DNA from: a virus
Length of the DNA stretch: 32,441 bases
Reading direction: 5' to 3' (one strand)
IMG/VR virus record: IMGVR_UViG_3300046450_001696
Coordinates: 1 to 32,441 of that record
Position 1 is the stretch's first letter. Each line of letters begins with the position of its first letter. A program made the position numbers and the translations under genes. Below are positions 7,596 to 15,858 of this stretch, piece by piece. Below the pieces are notes generated by a model, which was not told where the DNA came from, did not search any database, and was given only the letters and a program-made list of their open reading frames with translations.

Positions 7596-7850
7596 ATGCA
7601 ACGTAAAACAAAAAGTCTATTACAAGAAATTAACGAAGTAATTCCAAAGCAGAACAAGCAAATTGTTATTGAATCTCGCGGCCAACACGTTATACATACA
7701 GTTATAAATCTAATAGGTTTATTGTATGAAACGTACGATCAAGAGATAGCACTAGACTTACATAGACGACTTTTAATTAGCATTAAAAACCAAGATCCAA
7801 AAAAATTCTTAACGGGAATGAAACGGGCTAAGAGTAATGAAAATATCTGA
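7596..7850 (+). CDS. hypothetical protein, 84 aa
   Basis: The start is set at the ATG at 7596, about 20 nt after the late promoter and about 9 nt after a CAGGA ribosome-site-like sequence; the longer open frame from 7452 would start upstream of the promoter. The product is a small basic helical protein (MQRKTKSLLQEIN...), with segments HVIHTVINLIGLLYETYD and LHRRLLISIKN. No family is recognised. Its end overlaps the next gene by 14 bases. The late promoter suggests a virion or assembly role. Confidence 0.6.
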   Translation: MQRKTKSLLQEINEVIPKQNKQIVIESRGQHVIHTVINLIGLLYETYDQEIALDLHRRLLISIKNQDPKKFLTGMKRAKSNENI

Positions 7851-8283
7851 GATTGAAATAACTGGAAACAAAAAAAGGAACATGCGAGGACCACGTCAAT
7901 TACGCCGAATCCAAAACGATTTCACACAAAAAGATGTTATTGATAAACTAACAGCAGATCCTCTAGACGAAGCTTCAGATGTTAAAGGTTCTGTATGGGA
8001 ACCAAAAAATATAAAATCATATGAAGATGCAATTGATCCCGAAGTACTTGTTCATGGAGTTTCTAGGATGTTATATAGCCAACTACAAGATAACTTAAAA
8101 CGAAAATCCGTTGACATAACAAGAATGATAGAAGAAAAAGAATTTGATCAACTAAATGCACGAATGGAAGTGTTTCAGCATTTTCTCCAGGCAGCCTCAG
8201 ATGTTACTAATCAAATGAACAGCCCTGCCTATAAAGCACGTATAACAAAATTAAAGAATAAAGAAGAATATGGAGTTATGTAA
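7837..8283 (+). CDS. hypothetical protein, 148 aa, late operon
   Basis: Charged, helical and without membrane segments. The N-terminus MKISEIEITGNKKRNMRG loosely resembles the targeting-type N-termini of other proteins here but lacks the E-G/A cleavage pair. The second half (KRKSVDITRMIEEKEFD to NQMNSPAY) looks like a helical bundle. It overlaps the 84-aa gene upstream and shares an ATGTAATG stop-start junction with the nucleotidyltransferase gene, so translation is probably coupled. The function is unknown; an internal-head or assembly role is an inference from context. Confidence 0.65.
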   Translation: MKISEIEITGNKKRNMRGPRQLRRIQNDFTQKDVIDKLTADPLDEASDVKGSVWEPKNIKSYEDAIDPEVLVHGVSRMLYSQLQDNLKRKSVDITRMIEEKEFDQLNARMEVFQHFLQAASDVTNQMNSPAYKARITKLKNKEEYGVM

Positions 8284-9248
8284 TGCTTGTCCGCGAAATT
8301 TTAATTGAAGGCGGGAATGTATTTGGAGATAATACTGGTCGTATTAATCGAGAACACATACAACCTACATTAGATAGATACTTTGCAGAACTACAGCAAG
8401 TATTCCCTCGAGCAGGCATCCAGCCTACTAATTTTCATCCTGTTGGTTCAGTCGGTAAAAAAAGTACTAGCGGTGATATTGATTTAGCAATTGATTCAAC
8501 TGCATTATTTCCTGCAGGTATAACTACTAAATCAATGCAACAATGGAATCTTAAGCCTGACGAATTTGTACTACGATTTGATCAATTTAAAAAACGAGCA
8601 AGATCATCAACAGACGAGCAAGTTGCTATGAAAACCGCATTGGTTTTAATTAGCGAATATGTTAATGAACATGCACCTACTATACACATGGAACCTAAAA
8701 AAGTTCAACCAGGAAATGCGTATGGTATGTTTTCGCAGTACGATGAACAAGGCAATAAGTTAAATGTAGGAGTTCAAATAGACTGGATGGTCGGGCATTT
8801 AGAATGGTTACAATTTAGTTATGCATCTGCTGACTATAGTGAAACGTCAAATGTTAAAGGGTTACACAGAACTCAATTAATATTAGCAATGTTTCAAGCA
8901 ACTGGGTATTCCTTTAATCATGTTAAAGGTGTAACAAATAAAGCAACAGGTGAAATAGAGGCAACCAACCCAGCTGAAGCATTAGCCTTACTTAATAAAC
9001 TGTTTAACATGAACCTAACTCCAGAACAAGTCGCGAATTATCATACACTACATGATGCTATTAGCGGACATCAATTATATGATCAAGTAATGAAAGTTTA
9101 TTTAAAGATACTTGACAGTACAAGAGCAGATATTCCAGATGATTTACAAGAATACTGGATAGCACATCAAAAAGAATTAGGACTCTCAGGAAAATTTATA
9201 CCTAACGAAAGCAACTTAGCACAATATAGGACACAGGTAGCCACATAG
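8283..9248 (+). CDS. nucleotidyltransferase-fold protein (pol-beta superfamily) with capsid-targeting-like N-terminus
   Basis: 321 residues. The nucleotidyltransferase signature is present: GS at 55-56 in FHPVGSVGKKS, then GDIDLAID giving D65 and D67, and a third acidic residue, D167, in VGVQIDWMV. These would bind two metal ions and an NTP. The substrate (RNA, protein or small molecule) is unknown. The first 11 residues (MLVREILIEGG) match the style of T4 internal-protein targeting peptides, with a gp21-type LIE|G cleavage site, so the enzyme may be packaged and injected. The product of 10781-12229 is a paralogue: both share an R-I-x-R ... T-x-DRY lead-in before the GS motif. Confidence 0.75.
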   Translation: MLVREILIEGGNVFGDNTGRINREHIQPTLDRYFAELQQVFPRAGIQPTNFHPVGSVGKKSTSGDIDLAIDSTALFPAGITTKSMQQWNLKPDEFVLRFDQFKKRARSSTDEQVAMKTALVLISEYVNEHAPTIHMEPKKVQPGNAYGMFSQYDEQGNKLNVGVQIDWMVGHLEWLQFSYASADYSETSNVKGLHRTQLILAMFQATGYSFNHVKGVTNKATGEIEATNPAEALALLNKLFNMNLTPEQVANYHTLHDAISGHQLYDQVMKVYLKILDSTRADIPDDLQEYWIAHQKELGLSGKFIPNESNLAQYRTQVAT

Positions 9249-9250
9249 TT

Positions 9251-10201
9251 ATGAGATTGGCACCAAAAAACGAAAATGTTTTTTTATGTGAAATTGAGCT
9301 AACCAATAAATGCAATTATAGATGTTCTTATTGCCCTCCCTTTTCTCACGCAGGTAAAGATGTATTAGATTATAATGATGTTTTATGGTATGTCGATAAA
9401 TTAATAGAAAATGATAATACTAAAACATACAGTATGCGATTATATGGAGGCGAGCCCATATATTACCGTTATATTGATATTTTATTAAAAGAATTATATA
9501 ATAGAGGGGTAACACAACATTTTGTAACAAATGCATCACGACCAATTGAATGGTGGGAAGAGTCACAGCAATTTCTCTCAGGTTGTATAATATCTATGCA
9601 TATGGAGTATGCTGATGTTGATCATATTGTAAATGTTTGTAAAACGTTTGATGCTGATAAACCAGTTTACGTTCAACAAATGATTGATCCAAAAATTTGG
9701 GATACTTGTATAGATAAATCTACGAAATTGTATAATGAATTACTAGATGTTAAGAATGCATTGTTAATACGCAAACCTATTAATCAAAGAAATAAGTACA
9801 GCCCTGCTTATACACCTGAACAAAACGATTTTATATCAAATTGGTATAAACATTTTCCTGATGATAAAGATTGGAACTATGACTGGGAGAAATTAGATAA
9901 TAATATAATATCAGGACCTCTTTATTGGAAAGAAGACGGCAAAGAAGAAGAAGAATATAATCGAATGGGTGCCAAGTTAACAGGCGGAGATAATTTTTTT
10001 GGATGGTTATGTAATGCTGGAACAGATGGAACTATTATAGATGCTCATGGAGAAGTACACAGATCTGCTTGTACAAGCAATATTAGTATTGGTAATATTA
10101 AAAATCGAAAAGTTGAACTACCAACTAAAGGAATCATATGCGATAAATATTCTTGTAGTTGTTTTACAGATTTACAATTTCGAAAGTTTAGGACAATATG
10201 A
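9251..10201 (+). CDS. radical SAM enzyme with SPASM-like auxiliary cluster domain, 316 aa
   Basis: The iron-sulphur/SAM motif is C21-x3-C25-x2-C28 (KCNYRCSYC), followed by LYGGEP (65-69), which contacts the SAM amino group. The C-terminus has a SPASM-like pattern: C254 in WLCNAGTDG, a DAHGEVHRSAC turn (C274), SIGNI, and three more cysteines (C297, C302, C304) that could hold a second cluster. SPASM enzymes commonly modify peptides or proteins; the target here is unknown. It lies between a nucleotidyltransferase and a short protein with two targeting-type repeats, and overlaps the latter by 4 bases (ATGA). The second radical SAM protein (18082-19266) shares several features. Confidence 0.85.
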   Translation: MRLAPKNENVFLCEIELTNKCNYRCSYCPPFSHAGKDVLDYNDVLWYVDKLIENDNTKTYSMRLYGGEPIYYRYIDILLKELYNRGVTQHFVTNASRPIEWWEESQQFLSGCIISMHMEYADVDHIVNVCKTFDADKPVYVQQMIDPKIWDTCIDKSTKLYNELLDVKNALLIRKPINQRNKYSPAYTPEQNDFISNWYKHFPDDKDWNYDWEKLDNNIISGPLYWKEDGKEEEEYNRMGAKLTGGDNFFGWLCNAGTDGTIIDAHGEVHRSACTSNISIGNIKNRKVELPTKGIICDKYSCSCFTDLQFRKFRTI

Positions 10202-10563
10202 AAATAAATGAAGTTATATTAGAAGGTGCGATTCTTGAAGGCGCCGGAATACAGAGATTTGTTAATGGAAATATACGACCAAACATGGCAGGTGGTGCAT
10301 ACTTTCATAGTAAAGCAGACCTTGACAACGCCCTTCTAGCACCAGAAGGTAGTTGGTTACATAAGGCCGGAATGAACTCGCCACAACGATTTGATTATAA
10401 ATGGAATACTAAAGCAAACAGAAGAAAAATAAAAACGGCTGTAAAAGGCGGAATTACAGGTGCTCAAAAATTTGCACAGAAATATAAAAATAAAGAACCC
10501 TTCGTTCCGAAAGTTAAACCTGATACTGATATATACAAGAACGTAAGGTATCCAACAAATTGA
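10198..10563 (+). CDS. small protein with doubled capsid-targeting-like N-terminus, 121 aa
   Basis: Begins MKINEVILEGAILEGAG, in which the ILE-G-A unit occurs twice; each matches the [LI]-x-E|[AG] site cut by T4 gp21 prohead protease. The rest is basic and rich in Lys, Asn and Gly (TKANRRKIKTAVKGG), like T4 internal proteins that coat DNA and are ejected with it. No catalytic motif is seen. It overlaps the radical SAM gene by 4 bases, so it could also be that enzyme's substrate; either idea is inference. Confidence 0.65.
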   Translation: MKINEVILEGAILEGAGIQRFVNGNIRPNMAGGAYFHSKADLDNALLAPEGSWLHKAGMNSPQRFDYKWNTKANRRKIKTAVKGGITGAQKFAQKYKNKEPFVPKVKPDTDIYKNVRYPTN

Positions 10564-10574
10564 GGACTAAAAAT

Positions 10575-10784
10575 ATGAATAAGCTATTATTACTTTTCGT
10601 AATGATGGCGACATGGATAGTTGTTGGATGCGGAACAAGTACATTAGGATGTTATGGACATTGGGTTAAAGGACCTCCTGAAAGAGGAACTAGAGCCCTT
10701 AATAAAGATGCCCATCTACCATATTATCAATGTGTAGATGAGAATAACAAAGGTAACAATTTAGAGAAACGGAGTCAATTTTGA
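10575..10784 (+). CDS. small predicted lipoprotein, 69 aa
   Basis: The start is chosen at the ATG at 10575, about 9 nt after a GAGGA ribosome site; an in-frame TTG at 10560 is less likely. MNKLLLLFVMMATWIVVGC is a lipoprotein signal peptide with lipobox V-V-G-C, so the mature protein would be a short lipid-anchored peptide with three more cysteines or so. Phage lipoproteins of this size act as outer spanins or as superinfection-exclusion factors that block receptors; I cannot tell which. Its stop overlaps the TTG start of the next gene. Confidence 0.65.
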   Translation: MNKLLLLFVMMATWIVVGCGTSTLGCYGHWVKGPPERGTRALNKDAHLPYYQCVDENNKGNNLEKRSQF

Positions 10785-12229
10785 GTGGTGTAGCAGGTGG
10801 ACATAGAATAGACAGAGCAAATGTTAAAGCAACAACTGATCGTTATGTAAGTGATGTTCTTAGTGGCTTTGCACCGTTTCGTAGTGCTGAAATAAGTGGT
10901 AGTTATAATACTACAGGTAAGAATGATTTCGGCGATATAGATTTAATTGTTCATTTAGACTCAGATGATAAAAAATTAATTAAAAAAGATTTGCAAAAAT
11001 ACTTAGAAAGCAAACCCCATACTGAAATACTTCCTTTTACTAGCGAAAAATATCCAGGCAAACGTAGTTATAATTCAGGTGAAATTATATCAATACTCTT
11101 TCCTCAAGTAGGACATGATAGGGCAGTACAAATAGACAACATAATAGCATTGGATAAAGATGAAAGTGTTTTCAAGAAGAATTTTTTAGACATGCCAGCT
11201 GAAACCCAAGGGCTTATTATGGGGCTTGTTAAAACTGCTATACAAGAAGCATCAATGAAAAGAATGTTGCCTGACTTGTTTGCACGAATTGGATTAGAAG
11301 TACCAGACACAGATAGAAAATTAGAGTTTACATTAAGTGGTGTTAATTTAAGTTTACGAGCGTATGAAGCAGATGATAATGGTAGAGAAGTAAAAGGTAC
11401 AAGAGAAATACTATGGAACTCCAATAAATGGAAAGATACTGTTAATTTGCTTGGGGATTATAACTTGCGTAAACCGTTTGAAGAGCTATTAGATGATGTT
11501 AAATCAACGTTAAAACACCCTACAAGCAAACAAAGAGTTAAAGGATTATTTAATTCCATGGTATCCATTAAATCAGGCGAAGTAGGTACTGCAAAAGCTG
11601 AACGCAAACAAGACACTATAGATATGGTTAATACTATGGAAAAGTATACATTTTTTCGTGATAATATATTAACTGAAGGCAAAGCATTCCATAATAGAAG
11701 TTGGAGTAAAAATTTATCAATGGCTGATGTTGTTAATTTAACAGCATGTAGTTTGGTGCTATTATATGTATTAGGCGAAGAAGACGATGCTGATGCTAAA
11801 AAATATACAAGAAAATTGTATAGTAGTTACCCTAATTTTACTCAAGTCTCAATTAGTATGTCGGATTTATATACACTTATATCGGCATTTTATGTCAAAT
11901 CGCATATGTTAAATGATGATACATACGATTTGCTTAAACCAAAGGCATTACCGGCATGGTTTATGCGGAAATACTTAACAAAAATTGCATTAGGCGATAT
12001 GTCAAACCAAGATGCAGTTACATTTTTTTATAAAATAAAATCTACCTTTGGCGTACAAAATGGTAATATAAAGCAAGCACTTAGTCTTGCACAAAGGTAT
12101 AATAAACTTGATGGTAACTCAAAACACAAGTTATACCAACTACTTTATGGTTATCTCAATGTACATGGTAGAATAATGGATATATTTTCCACCGTTAGAC
12201 AGAAATATTTCAATTCGTTTGATAAATAA
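10781..12229 (+). CDS. second nucleotidyltransferase-fold protein, 482 aa
   Basis: TTG start, overlapping the lipoprotein stop (TTGA), with GGAG about 7 nt upstream. The motif set is complete: GS at 40-41 (ISGSYNTTG), GDIDLIVHL with D52 and D54, and D119 in AVQIDNII. The lead-in RIDRANVKATTDRY resembles RINREHIQPTLDRY in the 321-aa protein, so the two are paralogues. About 350 C-terminal residues are helical and lack recognised motifs. Unlike its paralogue it has no obvious targeting peptide. It could transfer nucleotides to RNA or protein, or be a degenerate scaffold; the intact acidic triad favours activity. Confidence 0.72.
   Translation: MSGVAGGHRIDRANVKATTDRYVSDVLSGFAPFRSAEISGSYNTTGKNDFGDIDLIVHLDSDDKKLIKKDLQKYLESKPHTEILPFTSEKYPGKRSYNSGEIISILFPQVGHDRAVQIDNIIALDKDESVFKKNFLDMPAETQGLIMGLVKTAIQEASMKRMLPDLFARIGLEVPDTDRKLEFTLSGVNLSLRAYEADDNGREVKGTREILWNSNKWKDTVNLLGDYNLRKPFEELLDDVKSTLKHPTSKQRVKGLFNSMVSIKSGEVGTAKAERKQDTIDMVNTMEKYTFFRDNILTEGKAFHNRSWSKNLSMADVVNLTACSLVLLYVLGEEDDADAKKYTRKLYSSYPNFTQVSISMSDLYTLISAFYVKSHMLNDDTYDLLKPKALPAWFMRKYLTKIALGDMSNQDAVTFFYKIKSTFGVQNGNIKQALSLAQRYNKLDGNSKHKLYQLLYGYLNVHGRIMDIFSTVRQKYFNSFDK
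12221..12228 (+). promoter_or_regulatory. late-promoter-like GATAAATA
   Basis: One mismatch to TATAAATA, overlapping the stop codon of the upstream gene and about 34 nt before the ATG at 12262, which has its own strong AGGAG site. Confidence 0.5.
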
Positions 12230-12261
12230 AAATAACAATAAGCATTCATAGGAGATTAATC

Positions 12262-12663
12262 ATGGCTGCTGGAACAATAGAATTACGACAACATGGGGCC
12301 GTCGACACAGGTGGAACCCAAGCAACCAATACCGGCGCAGGCGCTGGTGAATTTATTGGTGCAAATTTAAATTACGTCACAATTGATTGTGGCGCGGATG
12401 TTAGTGCTAAACTGGGAATTACTTCCGGTGCATTAAGTGCAGTACCACGTATAGTAGAAACAATCAGTGCTCACGCAACTGTTGTTGTTGCTAACGTACC
12501 TTCCGATGACACTCAATGGGTCCATATGATCGTTGAAGGTCCGGTTAACCAAACCGCCGCAGAATGGCAAGTATCAGTACGGGCATTAGGAACAGTTGAT
12601 TCGATCAACTTGTCAGCCGCAACTGTCGCTGTAAGAGCGGACTTTAGAGGTTACCACGCATAA
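12262..12663 (+). CDS. probable abundant virion protein, 133 aa
   Basis: A small beta-rich protein, high in Ala, Thr, Val and Gly, with no membrane segment. Codon use is markedly more GC-rich than in the flanking genes, it has an AGGAG ribosome site and its own late promoter, and a strong terminator follows. It is therefore a single-gene, highly expressed late unit. That pattern fits a capsid decoration, tail or other abundant structural protein. I do not recognise the family, and the exact location in the particle is unknown. Confidence 0.65.
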   Translation: MAAGTIELRQHGAVDTGGTQATNTGAGAGEFIGANLNYVTIDCGADVSAKLGITSGALSAVPRIVETISAHATVVVANVPSDDTQWVHMIVEGPVNQTAAEWQVSVRALGTVDSINLSAATVAVRADFRGYHA

Positions 12664-12697
12664 TCTAATAATTTAGATTTTACGTAGACACATTATC

Positions 12698-12731
12698 AAG
12701 GCGGAGCCAACAATATGACTCCGCCTTTTTT
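12698..12731 (+). terminator. Rho-independent terminator
   Basis: A 9-bp GC-rich perfect stem, AAGGCGGAG paired with CTCCGCCTT around a 12-nt loop, followed directly by a T run. It ends the 12262 virion gene transcript and is the clearest terminator in the window. Confidence 0.92.
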
Positions 12732-12824
12732 ACTATTACAGGCAAATAAGGCTAATAAAATTCACATTACATTAAAACCCTTTTACATAAAAGGTAAAAT
12801 TGTTAACACGGATATAGTTATAAG

Positions 12825-13112
12825 ATGCCAAGACAAAAGAAACAGCCTCTGTCAGAGAATACAAATCTTGAATTTCATGTAGATTTATGTAGTGAACGCT
12901 ATAAGCAAATGAATCAAAAATTAGATAATTTAAGAAAACAAGCCGAAGATCAAAAAGTATCAAATGACAAGAAATTTGAAAAGTTGTTTGAAAAAATCGA
13001 TACCATTTATATTCAAATAGCTGAATCAAAATCCTCGCAAAACAAAATGTTAATAGCTGTCTTAGTTGCAACTCTTACAGCAGTTATTGGCGCATTCATT
13101 TCTCAGATGTAA
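12825..13112 (+). CDS. small coiled-coil protein with C-terminal membrane anchor, 95 aa
   Basis: Residues 15-70 are charged and heptad-like (KQMNQKLDNLRKQAEDQ...), and residues 75-92 form a hydrophobic membrane span (MLIAVLVATLTAVIGAF). This layout matches XhlA-type phage and prophage membrane proteins that assist holins. A two-span membrane protein (13438) and a lysozyme-like protein (13656) lie just downstream, so a lysis role is reasonable but not proven. No clear ribosome site is seen; the region upstream holds the terminator of the previous gene. Confidence 0.65.
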   Translation: MPRQKKQPLSENTNLEFHVDLCSERYKQMNQKLDNLRKQAEDQKVSNDKKFEKLFEKIDTIYIQIAESKSSQNKMLIAVLVATLTAVIGAFISQM

Positions 13113-13118
13113 TAAATA
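13111..13118 (+). promoter_or_regulatory. late-promoter-like AATAAATA
   Basis: One mismatch to TATAAATA, overlapping the preceding stop codon and about 29 nt before the ATG at 13147. It probably starts the run of structural genes to 15815. Confidence 0.5.
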
Positions 13119-13146
13119 CTTAAAATAAATTGTTATAGGTTATCTA

Positions 13147-13437
13147 ATGTTTCTTGACGAATGTTTAAGTGATAAAATTCTTATTGAAACCAAAGTTGTT
13201 TGGGCTCGTAAAGGTAAAAATCAAGTTACAAAGAAGTATCGATGTACATACGGCCAACGTAAAGGTCGAGCAGTTGCTTCGCCTAGTCAATGCTCAGCAC
13301 CAATTGATTTAAAGAAACGAATGCAATTGCGAAAAACTAAAGCAAAATATGGTCCCCGTTTAATTAGAAAAGCCTTAAAAACTAAAAAATATAATGCCGC
13401 GAGTAGGCGTATTCAAGCAATGAATAAGGGAAGATAG
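13147..13437 (+). CDS. small highly basic protein, 96 aa
   Basis: About a third of the residues are Lys or Arg, with the pattern KKYRCTYGQRKGRAVASPSQC and a long basic helix after residue 55. I recall similar proteins in marine T4-like phages, always of unknown function. The charge suggests DNA or RNA binding, perhaps genome condensation or packaging in the head. Two cysteines (about 37 and 49) may form a metal site or disulphide. It directly abuts the next gene (stop TAG, then ATG). Confidence 0.7.
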   Translation: MFLDECLSDKILIETKVVWARKGKNQVTKKYRCTYGQRKGRAVASPSQCSAPIDLKKRMQLRKTKAKYGPRLIRKALKTKKYNAASRRIQAMNKGR

Positions 13438-13656
13438 ATGGATAGTCAAAGAATGAAAGATTGGACGGTATTGATATTAGCTTTGGGCCTAATGGGTTTG
13501 TTGCTGGTTATTACCATAGGAGATTTTTATGTGGCCCTTGAAGAAAAACGTCCAGTAGATGAGTCTGTAATAAATCTTTTGAGTATGGCAGTTACAGGTA
13601 TCGTTGGTATCGTTGCTGGTTACGTAACAGGTAAAAGTAATAGTGAAGGACAATAA
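13438..13656 (+). CDS. two-span small membrane protein (holin-like), 72 aa
   Basis: Two hydrophobic segments (about residues 9-30 and 46-66) are joined by a charged loop (VALEEKRPVDES), with a short polar C-terminus. Size and layout fit a class II-type holin, and the next gene encodes a lysozyme-like protein whose ATG overlaps this stop. A virion membrane-contact role is the alternative. There is no enzyme motif. Confidence 0.6.
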   Translation: MDSQRMKDWTVLILALGLMGLLLVITIGDFYVALEEKRPVDESVINLLSMAVTGIVGIVAGYVTGKSNSEGQ

Positions 13657-15029
13657 TGGCAAGTAATCACAAATATTTTACTAAACGGTTTAGAGATAGC
13701 CGAGAAGTATTTGATTGGTTAAATCAATTTACAGATCAATTTTCCAGGATGGGGCTAATCGGAGATAGAACATCTGAGAAATTATCTTTTAAAAAAGAAA
13801 TATTATCAATAATAAAAAACGAAGCAGGGCCTAATTGGAATGTAGATCAAACACATGATCTTGATAAAGGATTGGCTCGCCAAGGATATGGCATAATGGC
13901 ATGCAGACACACATGTAATGATGCGGTACAAGAATATTGGGATCAACAATCTCCTTCTATGGCAAACAGTTGGGGAATGGAGAATCTTAACGTTACAGAT
14001 TATGCAAACATACAAGATGGTACTGTAAATGATCCAAAAGAAGCAATGTATCGAGGTGCTATGTATTATGCAGTATTAAGACGCAAAGCCCGGGAACAAT
14101 TAGGAACAGGTGCTAAGAGTGCTGATGTAATTAAAAGTGCATTTAAAACATATAATGGTAGTGGATCCAGGGCTGAGGACTATTCCAACAAAGCAATTGC
14201 CACTTATAGTGATATGAAAAAAGAGAACGGCGAATGGTGGGATGAAGGCAACTTTGCTAAAGGTGCGACTGGAGTTATTCCTGCGGTAGCATCTGATATA
14301 GCAAGCACGTGGCGCTCTCAAGCATCACCAATGGTTGATCGTAACGTAGGTGTCGCCTCAAATAGTGCATTGGCTCGAGGTGTTAGTGATCTTGTCAAAG
14401 GAAACGTACCTGGTGGACGATGGGACTTTATTAAAAAATCATTTACTGATCCAATTAAACAAGGGATGCAATCTGTATTACCTACATACAACAAAGGTAA
14501 AGACGTTGCAAACAAACTACTGAAAAAAGAAGCATTAGAAGAAAGTACTGAACAAGAAATTTTAGCTAAATTTGCTAAGGAAGTATTAGGACTAGATGTT
14601 TCAGATGAACAAATGCAACAGGTTATACAACAATTAGATATAACTGATGTTGTAGGTATTAAAAGAGCAATTGATTCAGGAGACTTTGAAGGTTTACGTT
14701 TAGGCGAAAGTAGATTAAAAGAATATCATAGTAGTCCAGGAGCGGCCGCTAACGCTAAACTAAAAAGGCAAGGGCAAGCACCGAATGTACAAGCGTCAGG
14801 ACCACCATTAGCACCTCGAGAACCAAAAAAGATAGCAGGTAATAATGCAAATCCAGAAAGACCACCAACTGGCGCATCTAACTCAACTCGTCGGTCTGTG
14901 CCGTCGATGCCTAAAAGTCAAGTAGCAAGAAATCTTATAGTTATGGATCCTGACACAGGAGAACAAGTAGAAGTAACAAATGATATAGGGGCTACACAGA
15001 TGCTCCGTAGAGCAAAAAGGATAGGATAA
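13656..15029 (+). CDS. lysozyme/transglycosylase-like virion protein, 457 aa
   Basis: The N-terminal 190 residues resemble a lysozyme-superfamily lytic domain: a likely catalytic Glu in SIIKNEAGPN (E56), a middle AMYRGAMYYAVLRRKA helix, and an AFKTYNGSGSRAEDY segment (162-176) like the A-YNxG ... Y signature of soluble lytic transglycosylases. The rest is helical and then low-complexity (Pro, Ser, Asn, Arg), ending in a short conserved-looking stretch. The length and long tail suggest a particle-borne peptidoglycan hydrolase rather than a free endolysin. A separate secreted hydrolase is encoded at 29919. The domain call is by pattern only. Confidence 0.55.
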   Translation: MASNHKYFTKRFRDSREVFDWLNQFTDQFSRMGLIGDRTSEKLSFKKEILSIIKNEAGPNWNVDQTHDLDKGLARQGYGIMACRHTCNDAVQEYWDQQSPSMANSWGMENLNVTDYANIQDGTVNDPKEAMYRGAMYYAVLRRKAREQLGTGAKSADVIKSAFKTYNGSGSRAEDYSNKAIATYSDMKKENGEWWDEGNFAKGATGVIPAVASDIASTWRSQASPMVDRNVGVASNSALARGVSDLVKGNVPGGRWDFIKKSFTDPIKQGMQSVLPTYNKGKDVANKLLKKEALEESTEQEILAKFAKEVLGLDVSDEQMQQVIQQLDITDVVGIKRAIDSGDFEGLRLGESRLKEYHSSPGAAANAKLKRQGQAPNVQASGPPLAPREPKKIAGNNANPERPPTGASNSTRRSVPSMPKSQVARNLIVMDPDTGEQVEVTNDIGATQMLRRAKRIG

Positions 15030-15220
15030 TGAAACTTATAGAATTAGACAATGCTATTTCAGTTCCGCTAAGTAATGAAGAGCATGAAGTATTTGAGAAG
15101 TATGTTAATACAAATATAAAAGAAAATAAAGATATTGACGAACGTGAAAAAGTATTATTGCAACAACTGCGAACACGTGGAATTATCGATTATGTAACTG
15201 GACAAATTATAAAGGTATAA
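15029..15220 (+). CDS. short hypothetical protein, 63 aa
   Basis: The ATG overlaps the previous stop (TAATG). The protein is acidic and helical (EEHEVFEKYVN ... EREKVLLQQL). It begins MKLIELDNA, weakly like the other short targeting-type N-termini but without a cleavage pair. It ends two bases before the next gene starts, so it sits within a tightly packed structural operon. No known family. Confidence 0.6.
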   Translation: MKLIELDNAISVPLSNEEHEVFEKYVNTNIKENKDIDEREKVLLQQLRTRGIIDYVTGQIIKV

Positions 15221-15221
15221 A

Positions 15222-15815
15222 ATGCAAGCAATTACTCCTGAAGAACGAAAAGGTATGTTGGATGTACTAAGTAAATTTAACTCAGCACAATCAGGCGCAC
15301 CTGACGTAACCGCAGGCCAAACAAAACCATTAACTGAATCAGCAACAACTACTAATACTACTAAAGAAGCTGAGATGCGTAAAATACTTGAAAATTTTAA
15401 TAATGCAACTAATCTTGCAGTTGATACTCATGTTAATAATGACGAAATAACACCTGTACCTATATCTAACAATCGTATACAAATGTCAGATTATACAGTT
15501 GAAACAAGCCAAGGTAGAGTAGGATCAACTAAAAAGAAATATTATAATATAATAGATAATAATGGTGATATATTACACGAAAACCTTTGCTTATGGGCCT
15601 CAGCTTCTGCTATTATTAGACATCTTATGGATGGAAGTAGAGATAAAGCAAGACACGTTGCCCGTTTAGATGCCGATTATGGCAGTAAGTTATTTGAGGG
15701 TGCAAACTTAAAAGGTTTGTTAAAAACACAAAATAATAATGTGTATGAAAGTAAGCTATCTGAAGTAAAAACGAAGGCTACAGATATCAAGTTAAAAATA
15801 CTAAACAACATATAA
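15222..15815 (+). CDS. probable structural protein, 197 aa
   Basis: The N-terminal half is low-complexity and Thr/Asn-rich, with two similar helices: MLDVLSKFNSAQSG and MRKILENFNNATN, an imperfect internal repeat. The C-terminal half (about 88-197) is a compact domain with YYNIIDNNGDILHENLCLW and basic helices. No family is recognised. The repeat plus linker layout, and its position upstream of a core-like protein, suggest a head-assembly or internal component. The stop lies just before tandem late-promoter-like boxes. Confidence 0.6.
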   Translation: MQAITPEERKGMLDVLSKFNSAQSGAPDVTAGQTKPLTESATTTNTTKEAEMRKILENFNNATNLAVDTHVNNDEITPVPISNNRIQMSDYTVETSQGRVGSTKKKYYNIIDNNGDILHENLCLWASASAIIRHLMDGSRDKARHVARLDADYGSKLFEGANLKGLLKTQNNNVYESKLSEVKTKATDIKLKILNNI

Positions 15816-15817
15816 AT

Positions 15818-15825
15818 GATAAATA
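15818..15825 (+). promoter_or_regulatory. late-promoter-like GATAAATA (overlapping a TATAAATG)
   Basis: TATAAATG at 15811-15818 and GATAAATA at 15818-15825 lie back to back, each one base from TATAAATA, 34-41 nt before the ATG at 15859. Confidence 0.5.
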
Positions 15826-15858
15826 ATTAAAAGATCGTATAGACACAGGATTTAACCT

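Noticed and set aside
10781-12229. CBASS-type CD-NTase defence system
   Set aside because: The GS...DxD signature is shared with all nucleotidyltransferases, and there is no effector, ubiquitin-like or HORMA/TRIP13 partner nearby; the paralogue lies in a packaged-protein context.
12772-13071. Minus-strand open frame of 99 codons over the coiled-coil membrane-protein gene
   Set aside because: It is antisense to a well-placed + gene with a clear membrane anchor, has no start signal and overlaps the terminator region; it is a shadow frame.
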